From the NCBI GenBank assembly GCA_001438205.1, contig LICG01000003.1, forward strand, positions 43,699-107,698: a DNA stretch of 64,000 bases, read 5' to 3'. The notes under the pieces were generated by a model, which saw only the letters and a list, made by a program, of their open reading frames with translations, was not told where the DNA came from and made no database searches. Source of the DNA: Cryomorphaceae bacterium BACL7 MAG-120322-bin74. GTDB taxonomy: Bacteria; Bacteroidota; Bacteroidia; Flavobacteriales; Schleiferiaceae. This document shows, piece by piece, positions 7,785 to 18,341 of the stretch; the stretch's first letter is position 1, and each line of letters opens with the position of its first letter. The translations under genes and the position numbers were made by a program.

Positions 7785-8882
7785 TCAAACAGTGATCATG
7801 GGATTGGTTACCGACGTTGTCGTAAGGACGGCAAAATTACGGAATTTCCTTTGAATGTGGTCTGCTAAGATTTTAATGGTAAACTGCTCGCTTTCCCAAT
7901 GGCCCACGTCCATTAAAACTAGGGCGCCTTTCGCCTCAAAATAACGATGATACGTAATATCAGCCGTCAGATAGACGTCTGCATTTTGCCGTATTGCTTG
8001 CGGAAGAAGATCCATTCCAGCCCCTCCGCAAAGCGCAATTTTCTTCACTTTTGACTTCACCAATGGACTGTGACGAATAGCCGAAACGCCAAGGGTGTTT
8101 TTGACGAGTTGGACAAAGTCCTTCCAATCCATTTCTTCTACCAGGGCTCCTATGACACCAAAACCTACATCTTGACGCGTATTCTCCATCGCAATCCAAG
8201 AATGCGCTACTACTTCGTATGGGTGGGAGGACACTAAAGCGGTTTGCACTGCCCCTCGATGTTCGGCGGATACCACAAAATGCTGCTGTGCTTCCTGGAC
8301 CTTCTTCTGTTCCCCTATCACCCCATCAAAGGGATTTGCCCCAGATAATGGGCGAAAGGTTCCCTCCCCCTGGACATTAAAATGACATGCATCATAGCGG
8401 CCCACTCTACCTGCTCCAGCGTCAAAAAGGGCATTGGCTACCTTTTCAGTATGTGTCAATGGGGTATGGACGTTTAGCCCATACAAAAGACCTTCTCTGG
8501 GCGCCAAAATAGAGAGATCATGAACCGACAAGGCTTCTGCCAAAGCATGGCTCACGCCATCTTCTACGCTATCAAGGTTAGTATGTGCCGCATACAGGGC
8601 AATTCCGTCTCTTAGCGCCATAGCCACGCAACGTTCTACCTCTGTTTTGCCCGTGAGCTGCTTTAATCCTTTGAAAATAATGGGATGGTGTGTCACCAAT
8701 AGATTACACCCTTTATCCTTAGCCTCTTGCAAAACCTCTTCCGTTACATCTAATGCCACGAGTACACCCGTTACCAGCATAGACGGATCCCCGACGAGCA
8801 AGCCAGAGTTGTCATAAGACGCCTGAAAAGCTAGTGGAGCCCACGTTTCTAATAATTGGGCAATGTCTTTAACGTATACCAT
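7785..8882 (-). CDS. Nif3-like dinuclear metal centre protein
   Basis: This 365-residue protein belongs to the Nif3/YbgI/YqfO family, hexameric proteins with a two-metal site and an uncertain enzymatic role (often annotated as GTP cyclohydrolase 1 type 2 homologues). Metal-binding residues are visible: THHPIIF (His65, His66), AAHTNLD (His100, Asp104) and GHWESE near the C-terminus. The length and a middle insert (about residues 125-230) match the longer YqfO type that carries a PII-like domain. The ATG at 8882 lies just after the rpsA terminator. A weak TATCTTCA box four bases upstream could serve as its promoter. The zinc-ribbon-family gene follows directly. Confidence 0.9.
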   Translation of the reverse strand: MVYVKDIAQLLETWAPLAFQASYDNSGLLVGDPSMLVTGVLVALDVTEEVLQEAKDKGCNLLVTHHPIIFKGLKQLTGKTEVERCVAMALRDGIALYAAHTNLDSVEDGVSHALAEALSVHDLSILAPREGLLYGLNVHTPLTHTEKVANALFDAGAGRVGRYDACHFNVQGEGTFRPLSGANPFDGVIGEQKKVQEAQQHFVVSAEHRGAVQTALVSSHPYEVVAHSWIAMENTRQDVGFGVIGALVEEMDWKDFVQLVKNTLGVSAIRHSPLVKSKVKKIALCGGAGMDLLPQAIRQNADVYLTADITYHRYFEAKGALVLMDVGHWESEQFTIKILADHIQRKFRNFAVLTTTSVTNPMITV

Positions 8883-8889
8883 GGAGTGA

Positions 8890-8926
8890 AGATAAAAAAA
8901 GGGCCACCCTTTGAGGCAGCCCTTTG
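8890..8926 (-). terminator. Intrinsic terminator of rpsA
   Basis: On the minus strand an 11-bp stem (8915-8925 with 8898-8908, two wobble pairs) closes a six-base loop and is followed by seven T residues. It lies about 22 bases after the rpsA stop codon. Confidence 0.88.
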
Positions 8927-8947
8927 AAATCTATTAAAAGAAAAGGA

Positions 8948-11077
8948 TTATTCGTTGTTCTCCATCTCTTCCTTCAAGCGCGCCAAGCTGTCAAGATCAC
9001 CTAAAGTGGACTTTTCAACTATTGAGTTCACTGCATTTACTGCAGAAGAACCTCCTTTGTTACCACCGCCCTTGCCTTTCTTGCTTCCGCCTTCTTGGCT
9101 ATCTGCAACTTGCTTAAAGGTTTGGGTGTGTGACACTAAAATGCGACGGCTATCACGGTTAAATTCAATCACAACGAAATCAATCTGCTCGCCTACTGCG
9201 ATAGATGATTCGTCTTCCTTAATGGCATGACGTGCAGGGCAATAAGCATCCAACTCTTGGTCCGCAAACCATACATTGAATCCTTTGTCTGCCGCAGACT
9301 TCACTTCACCTTGGTGTTTGCTTCCTTCACCGAAGACAACTGCATAACTGTCCCATGGGTTTTCAGAAACTTGCTTGTGACCTAGGCTCAAACGACGGTT
9401 TTCAACGTCAATGTCCAATACCTGCACCTCAAGATCAGCGCCTACAGAAGTAAACTCAGATGGGTGCTTCACTTTCTTCGTCCATGAAAGGTCAGAGATG
9501 TGAACCAACCCATCGATACCCTCTTCTAACTCCAAGAATACACCGAAGTTGGTAAAGTTGCGCACCTTACCAGTATGGGTGGAATTCACAGGGTACTTAG
9601 ACGTGATTTCAGACCAAGGATCTGGTGTCAATTGCTTCACACCTAGAGACATTTTGCGCTCTTCGCGGTCAATGCTCAATACAATAGCCTCGACTTGGTC
9701 GCCTGCCTTGTAGAAATCATTGGCAGAACGTAAGTGTGAACCCCAGCTCATTTCAGAAACGTGGATCAAACCTTCAACGCCGGATGCAACCTCAACAAAG
9801 GCACCATAGTCCGCAAGAACAACAACCTTTCCTTTGATCTTGTCACCTGCAGCGATACTAACATCCAATGCATCCCATGGATGTGGGAACAATTGCTTAA
9901 GACCCAATTGGATACGCGTCTTAGCCTCATCAAAGTCAAGGATAACCACATTGATCTTCTGATCGAGTCCAACCACTTCTGAAGGATGGTTGATGCGGCT
10001 CCAAGAAAGGTCTGTAATGTGTACCAAACCGTCAACACCACCCAAGTCGATAAATACGCCATAGCTGGTGATGTTTTTGACCACACCTTCCAATACTTGA
10101 CCTTTCTCCAACTGGCCGATGATCTTACGCTTCTGTTCTTCCAAGTCAGCCTCAATAAGGGCCTTGTGCGAAACAACCACGTTTTTAAACTCGTGGTTAA
10201 TCTTCACAATCTTGAATTCCATCGTCTTATCAACGTAGATATCATAATCGCGAATAGGCTTTACGTCGATCTGTGAACCGGGAAGGAATGCTTCCAATCC
10301 GAAAATATCCACAATCATACCGCCTTTGGTGCGGCACTTTACATAGCCTTGTACAATTTCTTCTGTGTCAAAGGCTTCGTTCACACGATCCCACGCTTGG
10401 ATAGAGCGGGCTTTGCGGTGAGACAGAACCAATTGACCTAATTTATCTTCTTGCTTGTCAACGAGAACCTCTACAGCATCTCCAATTTTCAAATCAGGAT
10501 TGTAGCGGAATTCATTTAGTGACACAACTCCTTCAGACTTTGAGCCGATGTCGATGATCACATCACGGTCAGACATATTGACCACCTTACCGGTTACGAC
10601 TTGGTGCTCAACAGAAGTCACCAAAGTGTCTTCATACATCTTTTCCATTGCCATGACACTCTCCGACTTCTCTTTGCTTCCAGTTTCGTAGGCGTCCCAA
10701 TCAAAGGGCTCTTCTGCTTCTTCCGCTTCCAAAACAAGATCTTCATCTTCGCCTTCTTCCTCTTCAGAAGCTTCTACTTCTTTCTTAGGGGCTTTCTTGG
10801 TGGCACGTTTTGCAGGTGTTTTTTCAGCTGGTTCGGCTTCCTCAGCAGCGAGTGCTACTTCTGTAACAGATGCTTCTTCTACAGCGGGAACTTCTTCTGC
10901 AACAGATGCTTCCTCTACAGCGGGCGCTTCTTCTGCAACAGATGCTTCCTCTACAGCGGGCGCTTCTTCTGCAACAGGTGCTTCCACCGCTTCTTCAGCA
11001 GGTACAGCAACTTCTTGGATGGTTTCTGGGGTGTTCAGCTCTTCAGCTTCAACTTCAGGCTTGGTCGATTTGGCCAT
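8948..11077 (-). CDS. rpsA: 30S ribosomal protein S1
   Basis: S1 binds mRNA and aids translation initiation on the 30S subunit. The 709-residue form has a long acidic N-terminal region (about residues 1-140, rich in Glu/Ala/Val and with a 12-residue repeat) that E. coli S1 lacks. About six S1 OB-fold repeats follow (roughly residues 165-640), seen as recurring VTGKVV..., GVVKNITSYGVF and GLVHISDLSW motifs. The tail is Gly/Lys-rich. The frame is open 30 codons further upstream from a TTG, but that part lies inside a structured leader; the ATG at 11077 followed by MAKSTK is the better start. A promoter box is at 11190-11197 and a terminator follows the gene. Confidence 0.95.
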   Translation of the reverse strand: MAKSTKPEVEAEELNTPETIQEVAVPAEEAVEAPVAEEAPAVEEASVAEEAPAVEEASVAEEVPAVEEASVTEVALAAEEAEPAEKTPAKRATKKAPKKEVEASEEEEGEDEDLVLEAEEAEEPFDWDAYETGSKEKSESVMAMEKMYEDTLVTSVEHQVVTGKVVNMSDRDVIIDIGSKSEGVVSLNEFRYNPDLKIGDAVEVLVDKQEDKLGQLVLSHRKARSIQAWDRVNEAFDTEEIVQGYVKCRTKGGMIVDIFGLEAFLPGSQIDVKPIRDYDIYVDKTMEFKIVKINHEFKNVVVSHKALIEADLEEQKRKIIGQLEKGQVLEGVVKNITSYGVFIDLGGVDGLVHITDLSWSRINHPSEVVGLDQKINVVILDFDEAKTRIQLGLKQLFPHPWDALDVSIAAGDKIKGKVVVLADYGAFVEVASGVEGLIHVSEMSWGSHLRSANDFYKAGDQVEAIVLSIDREERKMSLGVKQLTPDPWSEITSKYPVNSTHTGKVRNFTNFGVFLELEEGIDGLVHISDLSWTKKVKHPSEFTSVGADLEVQVLDIDVENRRLSLGHKQVSENPWDSYAVVFGEGSKHQGEVKSAADKGFNVWFADQELDAYCPARHAIKEDESSIAVGEQIDFVVIEFNRDSRRILVSHTQTFKQVADSQEGGSKKGKGGGNKGGSSAVNAVNSIVEKSTLGDLDSLARLKEEMENNE
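10867..10986. repeat. 36-bp tandem repeat within rpsA
   Basis: Units beginning with CAGATGCTTC start at 10867, 10903 and 10939, and a diverged partial one (CAGGTGCTTC) at 10975, exactly 36 bases apart. They encode the 12-residue acidic repeat (EEAPAVEEASVA type) in the N-terminal extension of S1. The frame is preserved by the unit length. Confidence 0.9.
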
Positions 11078-11103
11078 GCGCTTGTTTTCTTGTATTCCAG
11101 CAG

Positions 11104-11190
11104 TTTTGCAGGCTTCAGCGCCCACCAGAAGGGTATAAAAAATAGCAGTCCTTTTTGGCGCCTGCAAAAACGCTTTCCAAAAAGGACTGC
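11104..11190 (-). promoter_or_regulatory. Structured 5' leader of rpsA, possible pseudoknot
   Basis: On the minus strand the predicted transcript opens with a 14-bp perfect inverted repeat (11177-11190 with 11145-11158) around an 18-base loop. Ten loop bases (11160-11169) are perfectly complementary to 11104-11113 further downstream, which allows an H-type pseudoknot or a switch between two pairings. The structure sits between the promoter box and the ATG at 11077, as expected for an autoregulatory ribosomal-protein leader. This is inferred from complementarity only. Confidence 0.6.
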
Positions 11191-11197
11191 AAAAATA
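11190..11197 (-). promoter_or_regulatory. -7 promoter box for rpsA (TATTTTTG)
   Basis: On the minus strand TATTTTTG matches TAnnTTTG. It lies about 112 bases upstream of the rpsA ATG and abuts the inverted repeat, so the mRNA would begin inside the first arm of the leader hairpin. I could not define a convincing -33 element. Confidence 0.5.
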
Positions 11198-11228
11198 AGG
11201 TAAAATATTGATTTACATAAGAAAAATC

Positions 11229-12533
11229 CTAGCTTCCAAAGCGCTTCTTAAGTAATTCTGTCGTGGTTGAACCCGGGCGTTCCAAGGGCATTGCCAAGGC
11301 ACGATCCCAAATCAAATTAGTTAACGTACCAATGGCACGTGACACGCCGAAGAGCACCGTATAAAAGTCATACTCCACTAAGCCATAATGCATGAGCAGC
11401 TGACCTGAATGTGCATCGACGTTTGGCCATGGATTCTTCACTTTTCCCGTTGCTTCTAAAATCCCAGGAACCACATCATAGATATTGGAAATCACCTGGA
11501 ACAGCGGATCTTCAGGCATATGCTTTTGAGCAAACTCGCGTTGTGCGGTATACCGTGGATCTGTTTTGCGCAATACCGCATGGCCAAAACCCGGAATCAC
11601 CTTTCCGCCTGCTAGCGTGGCTTGACAGTATTGAGCAATTTCTTCTTTGGTTGGCGTTTCAGAGCCAATGGCTTCTTTCATCTCCAAGGTCCATTTAATG
11701 ACCTCTTGATTTGCTAGGCCATGAAGAGGCCCGGCGAGACCATTCATTCCTGCCGCAAAACTCTGATACGCATCTGACAATGCAGACCCGACAAGATGAA
11801 CCGTATGGGCAGAGACGTTGCCCCCTTCATGATCCGAGTGAATCGTCATGTACAATCGCATGAGTTCTCTGAACTCTTCATTGTCATACCCCAACATGTG
11901 GGCAAAATTACCCGCCCAATCCAACTTAGTATCAGGTTCAATATGCTCTCCATTTTTATATGCACGACGGTAGATGTATGCAGCAATCCGCGGTAAACGC
12001 GCAATCAAGTTCATCGCATCTTCATATGTAGTGTCCCAATATTCCGATTTTTTTACGCCATTGGCATACGCCTTTGCAAACTCACTTTCAGTGCGTAACG
12101 CCATGATCCCCACCACAAATTGCGTCATGGGGTGAGTATAGCTTGGCAGAGCGTCGATGGTTTTAAATACATGCGGAGGTACAATCGCACGGCGCGCCCA
12201 GTTGTTGCTGACGCGACGCACATCATCATCTGTTGGTAACTCATTCATGAGGATGAGATAAAACAGACCCTCAGGAAGTGGCTCCTGGCCGCCAGGATAT
12301 GCAGGAAGCAACTTTTGTAATTCAGGAATACTATAGCCACGGAAACGAATGCCCTCTTCAGGATCCAATTTGCTGGTTTCACAGATCAATGCCAACATAC
12401 CGCGCATGCCTTGATAAATCTGATTCACTTTTATCTCACCCAAGGTCTCTTCTCCATGGGTAGCTAAAAACGCTTTGGTTTCCGCTTGAGCAATAGGGAT
12501 TTTGGTGGAAAAATGTTCTTTTATGCGGTCCAT
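11229..12533 (-). CDS. gltA: Citrate synthase, mitochondrial-like type
   Basis: Citrate synthase condenses acetyl-CoA and oxaloacetate at the entry to the TCA cycle. The 434-residue protein reads like the eukaryotic mitochondrial enzyme: HSDHEGGNVSAHT (residues 232-244), GLAGPLHGLANQE (266-277 region), PGFGHAVLRKTDPRY and NVDAHSG. The catalytic residues fall at His271, His318 and Asp373, close to the pig-heart numbering 274/320/375. This differs from the hexameric E. coli-type GltA. It lies 9 bases after eno and is probably transcribed with carA-eno; no terminator is seen before the rpsA promoter. Confidence 0.95.
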   Translation of the reverse strand: MDRIKEHFSTKIPIAQAETKAFLATHGEETLGEIKVNQIYQGMRGMLALICETSKLDPEEGIRFRGYSIPELQKLLPAYPGGQEPLPEGLFYLILMNELPTDDDVRRVSNNWARRAIVPPHVFKTIDALPSYTHPMTQFVVGIMALRTESEFAKAYANGVKKSEYWDTTYEDAMNLIARLPRIAAYIYRRAYKNGEHIEPDTKLDWAGNFAHMLGYDNEEFRELMRLYMTIHSDHEGGNVSAHTVHLVGSALSDAYQSFAAGMNGLAGPLHGLANQEVIKWTLEMKEAIGSETPTKEEIAQYCQATLAGGKVIPGFGHAVLRKTDPRYTAQREFAQKHMPEDPLFQVISNIYDVVPGILEATGKVKNPWPNVDAHSGQLLMHYGLVEYDFYTVLFGVSRAIGTLTNLIWDRALAMPLERPGSTTTELLKKRFGS

Positions 12534-12542
12534 TTTGAGGTC

Positions 12543-13826
<1,284 letters not shown>

Positions 13827-14927
13827 TTATATTTTTTTAACGTTCATTAATGTGACAAAGTCTTGAAATAAGTAGCGCGAGTCATGGGGGCCAGGAGAAG
13901 CTTCAGGATGATACTGCACGCTGAAAACTGGGGCATCCGTCCGACGTATGCCGGCAACCGTTCCATCATTCAGGTGTACATGCGTTAATTCTATATGCGC
14001 ATGTTTCTCTACATCTTCCATAGCAACAGCAAAGCCATGGTTTTGGGAGGTGATTTCTCCTTTTCCTGTGGCCAAATTCTTAACGGGATGGTTAATCCCC
14101 CTGTGCCCATTGTGCATCTTGTACGTTTTCATCCCTGAAGCAAGAGCGATCATCTGATGCCCGAGGCAAATGCCAAAGGTGGGTTTTCCAGAAGAAATCA
14201 TGGACCTTGCCACTTCAATCACCTCAGGAGATGCGGAAGGGTCACCGGGACCATTGGATAAGAAGAACCCATCTGCACCGGTGGCAGCCATGGCTTCAAA
14301 CGAGGTATTATGCGGGAACACCGTAACACGGCACCCAACTTCTGTAAGGCAGCGCAAAATGTTCTTCTTGATCCCTAAATCTAATGCCGCAACGTGCAAA
14401 GGGGCATCCGCTTCACCAAAGGCGTAGACCTCTTTTGTGCTAACGTCAGGACAAAGCGCCAATCCCTCCATAGAGGGGGTCGAATTCAATTCCATCTTTA
14501 TCTCTTCTAGGCGGTCGACTTCTGTCGTAATGACAGCATTTTGCGCACCATGTTCGCGAATATGACGCACGAGAGCGCGGGTATCCACATCGGCGATGGC
14601 TACTTTGTTTTGTTCCTTGAAGAAAGCAGCCAACGTCTTTCCCTCTGCCCGAGGACGAGATTCGACTTCACTAAAATTGCGCACGATCAAACCCGAAATT
14701 TGCACTTGCGCATTTTCAGATTCTTCCGCAACAATGCCATAGTTACCAATGTGCGCAGTAGTTGTCACCATTAACTGACCTTTATAACTTGGATCTGTGA
14801 ATATCTCTTGATATCCTGTCATCCCAGTATTAAAGCAAATTTCACCAAATGCCGTGCCATCAAGACCTGTAGATCTTCCATGAAAAACGGTTCCATCTTG
14901 AAGGATTACAACTGCTTTTGAACTCAT
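13827..14927 (-). CDS. carA: Carbamoyl-phosphate synthase small (glutaminase) subunit
   Basis: CarA releases ammonia from glutamine and channels it to the large subunit CarB for carbamoyl phosphate, feeding pyrimidine and arginine synthesis. The 366-residue protein has the N-terminal CarA domain (DGTVFHGRSTG, FNTGMTGYQEI, DPSYKGQ) and the class I glutaminase domain with the nucleophile in FGICLGHQ and the His/Glu pair in QYHPEASPGPHD. carB is not in the window. The gene starts after the rplQ terminator; no clear TAnnTTTG box was seen, so it may have a weak promoter or depend on readthrough. Confidence 0.97.
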   Translation of the reverse strand: MSSKAVVILQDGTVFHGRSTGLDGTAFGEICFNTGMTGYQEIFTDPSYKGQLMVTTTAHIGNYGIVAEESENAQVQISGLIVRNFSEVESRPRAEGKTLAAFFKEQNKVAIADVDTRALVRHIREHGAQNAVITTEVDRLEEIKMELNSTPSMEGLALCPDVSTKEVYAFGEADAPLHVAALDLGIKKNILRCLTEVGCRVTVFPHNTSFEAMAATGADGFFLSNGPGDPSASPEVIEVARSMISSGKPTFGICLGHQMIALASGMKTYKMHNGHRGINHPVKNLATGKGEITSQNHGFAVAMEDVEKHAHIELTHVHLNDGTVAGIRRTDAPVFSVQYHPEASPGPHDSRYLFQDFVTLMNVKKI

Positions 14928-14952
14928 TCATACTATTTTAGAACTGGACATA

Positions 14953-14984
14953 AAAAAAGGATAAGGGGTCACCTTATCCTTTGC
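14953..14984 (-). terminator. Intrinsic terminator of the ribosomal operon (after rplQ)
   Basis: On the minus strand an 11-bp perfect stem (14972-14982 with 14956-14966, core AAAGGATAAGG) with a five-base loop is followed by a T-run. It lies about 35 bases after the rplQ stop and would end the long ribosomal transcript. Confidence 0.9.
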
Positions 14985-15017
14985 AAGTTAGCAGAGATTT
15001 CACGCGCATTTGTGTGA

Positions 15018-15548
15018 TTATTCTGCCTCGTTTTCGTTGTTTTCCACAGGCGCATCAACTGAAGCTTCAGTAGACTCTTCTACTACTGCCTCAGGGGCTT
15101 CAACCTTCGTAGCTTCAGAGGCTGGAGCCGCTGTTTTCTTGCCACGACGCGTTGACTTCTTCGCCTCCTTCTTTTCGTTGCCATAGATTTCATTATAATC
15201 TACAAGCTCCATCATACACATATCTGCATTGTCACCTAGACGATTACCCGTCTTGATGATGCGGGTATATCCGCCTGGACGGTCTCCGACCTTCACCGCT
15301 ACTTCACTGAAAAGCTCCGTAACAGCATACTTGTCTTGAAGGTAGCTAAATACCATACGACGATTGTGCGTGCTATCAACTTTAGAACGTGTAACCAATG
15401 GCTCCACATACTTCTTTAGTTCTTTTGCTTTGGCCACCGTTGTATTGATACGCTTGTGCGTAATCAACGAAGTTGCCATGTTGCTCAACATCGCCTTCCT
15501 GTGGGAAGCCGTACGTCCAAGGTGATTAAATTTCTTGCCGTGTCTCAT
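15018..15548 (-). CDS. rplQ: 50S ribosomal protein L17
   Basis: L17 is a late gene of the alpha operon and always follows rpoA. The first 115 or so residues are the conserved core ([20 protein letters not shown], ...LVTRSKVD). Residues 125-176 are an acidic, Ala/Glu/Val-rich tail not found in E. coli L17 (127 residues) but common in Bacteroidota. It lies six bases after rpoA and is followed by the operon terminator. Confidence 0.97.
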   Translation of the reverse strand: MRHGKKFNHLGRTASHRKAMLSNMATSLITHKRINTTVAKAKELKKYVEPLVTRSKVDSTHNRRMVFSYLQDKYAVTELFSEVAVKVGDRPGGYTRIIKTGNRLGDNADMCMMELVDYNEIYGNEKKEAKKSTRRGKKTAAPASEATKVEAPEAVVEESTEASVDAPVENNENEAE

Positions 15549-15554
15549 TGCAAA

Positions 15555-16547
15555 TTATTCCTTATCCAGTTTGTACTTGGTGGTATCCATCCCGAAAGAA
15601 AGACCCAAATGTGCGACCAACTCTTCGAGTTCAGTCAATGACTTCTTACCGAAGTTGCGGAACTTCATTAAGTCAGCTTTCGTGTAAGAGACCAAGTCAG
15701 CCACAGTCTCAACTTCAGCTGCCTTCAAGCAATTCAACGCACGAACACTTAATTCGAGTTCGGTCAAAGCCTTCAGAAGAAGCTTGCGCATCTCCATCAC
15801 TTCTTCGTCATAGCTCTCCACTTCTTGAATGGGCTCTGAGTCAGGAATCATGCGCTCATCGGTGAACAACAAGAAATGTTGAATCAAGATCTGCGCCGCA
15901 TCAGTTAAAGCGTCTTGAGGTGCAATGCTTCCGTCTGTGTGGATGTCAAGGATCAACTTTTCAAAGTCAGTCTTTTGCTCAACACGGAAGTTCTCAATGC
16001 TGTAGTTGACATTCTTGATTGGCGTATAGATTGCATCAAGCGCTATAGTGCCTAAAGCTGCATCTACCTTTTTGTTCTCCTCCGCGGGAATATAACCACG
16101 ACCTTTTTCGATCGTAAGTTCCATTTCAATCTTAACAGAGGCATCCATGTTGCAAATCACCATATCAGGGTTCAACACTTGATAATTGGTCATAAATGAG
16201 CCCAAATCACCAGCCGTTAACTGGTCTTTACCTGTCAAGCTAACCTTCACGACTTCAGCATCTGCCGAATCAATTTGGCGCTTAAGGCGAACCTGCTTAA
16301 GGTTCAAAACTATTTCTGTCACATCTTCCACGACACCTTTGATCGTAGAAAATTCATGCTCTACACCATAGATACGCACCGAAGTGAAAGCAAAACCCTC
16401 TAAGGAGTTCAGCAATACGCGACGAAGTGCGTTACCTACCGTTAGACCATAACCTGGCTCTAATGGACGGAATTCAAACTGTCCGTGTGTATCAGTAGTC
16501 GCGTTAACAATAACCTTTTCAGGCCTTTGGAATTGAAGGATAGCCAT
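15555..16547 (-). CDS. rpoA: RNA polymerase alpha subunit
   Basis: RpoA dimerises to nucleate RNA polymerase assembly; its C-terminal domain contacts DNA and activators. The 330-residue protein has the N-terminal domain ([20 protein letters not shown], near residues 26-45) and a complete C-terminal domain with the helix-hairpin-helix [15 protein letters not shown] and [14 protein letters not shown]. Length equals the family norm. It sits between rpsD and rplQ as in most bacteria. Confidence 0.98.
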   Translation of the reverse strand: MAILQFQRPEKVIVNATTDTHGQFEFRPLEPGYGLTVGNALRRVLLNSLEGFAFTSVRIYGVEHEFSTIKGVVEDVTEIVLNLKQVRLKRQIDSADAEVVKVSLTGKDQLTAGDLGSFMTNYQVLNPDMVICNMDASVKIEMELTIEKGRGYIPAEENKKVDAALGTIALDAIYTPIKNVNYSIENFRVEQKTDFEKLILDIHTDGSIAPQDALTDAAQILIQHFLLFTDERMIPDSEPIQEVESYDEEVMEMRKLLLKALTELELSVRALNCLKAAEVETVADLVSYTKADLMKFRNFGKKSLTELEELVAHLGLSFGMDTTKYKLDKE

Positions 16548-16550
16548 AGC

Positions 16551-17159
16551 TTATTTCGAGTAGAGTTCGACAATCAGTTGCTCCTTAATGTTTTCAGGAA
16601 TCATGTCTCGTGAAGGGACACTGTCAAAAGTTCCTGTCATGGTCGCATCGTTCCAGGTCACCCAACCATATTGGTTGTTAGATCCACCTGAAAGGGCTGC
16701 AGTAATAACCTCGAGGGTTTTGGACTTCTCACGTACAGAAACCACGTCACCGGGCTTCACTTGGTAAGAAGGAATGTTACATACTATGCCATTCACCGTC
16801 ATGTGACGGTGAGAAACCAACTGACGTGCACCACGACGTGTAGGTGCAACACCTAGACGGTAAACTACATTGTCAAGACGGCTCTCGCAAAGCTGCAATA
16901 AAACCTCACCCGTAACGCCCTTAGAGCGTGACGCGCGGTCAAACAAAATGCGGAACTGACGCTCCAAAATACCATAGGTATATTTTGCTTTCTGCTTTTC
17001 AGCTAATTGAACGGAGTATTCGGACTTCTTGCCGCGCTTGCGTTGGAAACCATGTTGTCCGGGAGGATAGTTGCGCTTTTCTAATGCGCGATCCGGGCCA
17101 AAAATGGGCTCACCAAAGCGGCGTGCAATCTTCGTAAGGGGACCTCTATAACGTGCCAT
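16551..17159 (-). CDS. rpsD: 30S ribosomal protein S4
   Basis: S4 nucleates 30S assembly by binding 16S rRNA and helps decoding fidelity. The 202-residue protein has the N-terminal [18 protein letters not shown] and an S4 RNA-binding domain ([22 protein letters not shown]). The N-terminal cysteines that bind zinc in some S4 proteins are absent, so this is the zinc-free form. It lies three bases upstream of rpoA. Confidence 0.98.
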   Translation of the reverse strand: MARYRGPLTKIARRFGEPIFGPDRALEKRNYPPGQHGFQRKRGKKSEYSVQLAEKQKAKYTYGILERQFRILFDRASRSKGVTGEVLLQLCESRLDNVVYRLGVAPTRRGARQLVSHRHMTVNGIVCNIPSYQVKPGDVVSVREKSKTLEVITAALSGGSNNQYGWVTWNDATMTGTFDSVPSRDMIPENIKEQLIVELYSK

Positions 17160-17179
17160 TTCTTTCTGTCAATTAAAAA

Positions 17180-17578
17180 TTATACGCGACGGCGTTTTGG
17201 GGGACGGCAACCGTTGTGCGGAATAGGCGTGATATCCACGATTTCCGTTACTTCGATTCCACTGTTATTCAAGCTTCGAATCGCACTCTCGCGACCGTTA
17301 CCTGGGCCCTTTACATAGACCTTGACTTTACGCAATCCCGCTTCTACAGCAACACCTGCAGCATTCTCAGCTGCCATTTGTGCCGCGTAAGGCGTGTTCT
17401 TTTTAGAACCACGGAATCCCATTTTACCCGCAGAGGACCAAGAAATTACTTGACCTTGGGTATTGGTGAGTGCAATGATGATGTTGTTAAATGTAGAAGT
17501 AACGTGAGCTTCTCCCACGGCTTCCACTTTCACCTTGCGCTTTTTCGTCGTCTTAGTCGACTTGGTAGACTTAGCCAT
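17180..17578 (-). CDS. rpsK: 30S ribosomal protein S11
   Basis: S11 lines the platform of the 30S subunit and contacts mRNA at the E site. The 132-residue product has the family core [33 protein letters not shown] and the C-terminal [13 protein letters not shown]. The N-terminus is Lys/Thr-rich. It has alpha-operon order rpsM-rpsK-rpsD. Confidence 0.98.
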   Translation of the reverse strand: MAKSTKSTKTTKKRKVKVEAVGEAHVTSTFNNIIIALTNTQGQVISWSSAGKMGFRGSKKNTPYAAQMAAENAAGVAVEAGLRKVKVYVKGPGNGRESAIRSLNNSGIEVTEIVDITPIPHNGCRPPKRRRV

Positions 17579-17588
17579 CAGTTATGGA

Positions 17589-17966
17589 TTATTTCGTTGC
17601 CTTCTTCTTGTTTGCTACCGTCTTACGCTTACCCTTACGAGTACGCGAATTATTCTTGGTACGCTGACCACGAAGGGGCAGCCCCAGACGGTGTCGGATA
17701 CCGCGTTGGCATCCAATATCCATCAATCGCTTGATGTTCATTTGTGTTTCAGATCGGAGTTCTCCCTCCACTTTCACATTGTCGGTAATCCAGTTACGGA
17801 TTTCTTGCAATTGATCATCCGTCCAGTCTTGGACTTTGATGTTAATATCAACGCCCGCCGCTATGAGGATCTCACGCGATCGTGAACGACCTACTCCGTA
17901 GATATAAGTCAGTCCAATTTCTCCACGTTTATTTTTCGGGAGGTCTATGCCAGCAATTCTCGCCAT
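17589..17966 (-). CDS. rpsM: 30S ribosomal protein S13
   Basis: S13 sits in the 30S head and forms bridges with the 50S subunit and P-site tRNA. The 125-residue protein shows the conserved start [20 protein letters not shown] and the [20 protein letters not shown] segment near residues 95-114. It follows rpmJ by 19 bases and precedes rpsK by 10. Confidence 0.98.
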   Translation of the reverse strand: MARIAGIDLPKNKRGEIGLTYIYGVGRSRSREILIAAGVDINIKVQDWTDDQLQEIRNWITDNVKVEGELRSETQMNIKRLMDIGCQRGIRHRLGLPLRGQRTKNNSRTRKGKRKTVANKKKATK

Positions 17967-17985
17967 TTTTTTAGTCTAAATGGAT

Positions 17986-18102
17986 TTAACCTTGTCGTTG
18001 CTTCAACTTCGGATTCTTCTTGTTGATGATGTACAAGCGGCCCTTGCGACGGACAATCTTGCAATCAGCGCTACGCTTTTTAAGTGATGCTCGAACTTTC
18101 AT
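17986..18102 (-). CDS. rpmJ: 50S ribosomal protein L36 (38 residues)
   Basis: A 38-codon frame starts at the ATG complement of 18100-18102 and ends with TAA at 17986-17988. It encodes [20 protein letters not shown], then [18 protein letters not shown], the zinc-independent form of L36: only one of the zinc-binding cysteines is present. The position between infA and rpsM is canonical. Confidence 0.95.
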   Translation of the reverse strand: MKVRASLKKRSADCKIVRRKGRLYIINKKNPKLKQRQG

Positions 18103-18123
18103 GGTGTGTTTCTAAACAAATCT

Positions 18124-18339
18124 TTAATAACGGTAGGTAATACGTGCCTTGGACAAATCGTAAGGAGACAACTCCAATTTCACACGATCCCCTGGAAGGA
18201 GTTTGATATAGTGCATACGCATCTTTCCAGAGATATGTGCGGTCACTACGTGTCCATTCTCTAACTCAACGCGAAACATTGCGTTAGAAAGATTTTCCGT
18301 AATGGTGCCGTCTTGGGTAATCCCCCCTTGTTTTGCCAT
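18124..18339 (-). CDS. infA: Translation initiation factor IF-1
   Basis: IF-1 binds the ribosomal A site during initiation. The 71-residue product is a single OB-fold protein with [33 protein letters not shown] and [15 protein letters not shown]. Length matches the family exactly. It follows secY directly; the map and adk genes often found here are absent. Confidence 0.98.
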   Translation of the reverse strand: MAKQGGITQDGTITENLSNAMFRVELENGHVVTAHISGKMRMHYIKLLPGDRVKLELSPYDLSKARITYRY

Positions 18340-18341
18340 AG

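Noticed and set aside
11078..11167. Thirty-codon N-terminal extension of S1
   Set aside because: It starts at a TTG inside the predicted leader structure, and the ATG at 11077 gives a typical start.
10601..11203. Long plus-strand open frame rich in Phe and Cys
   Set aside because: It is the antisense of the acidic repeat region of rpsA and has no recognisable protein features.
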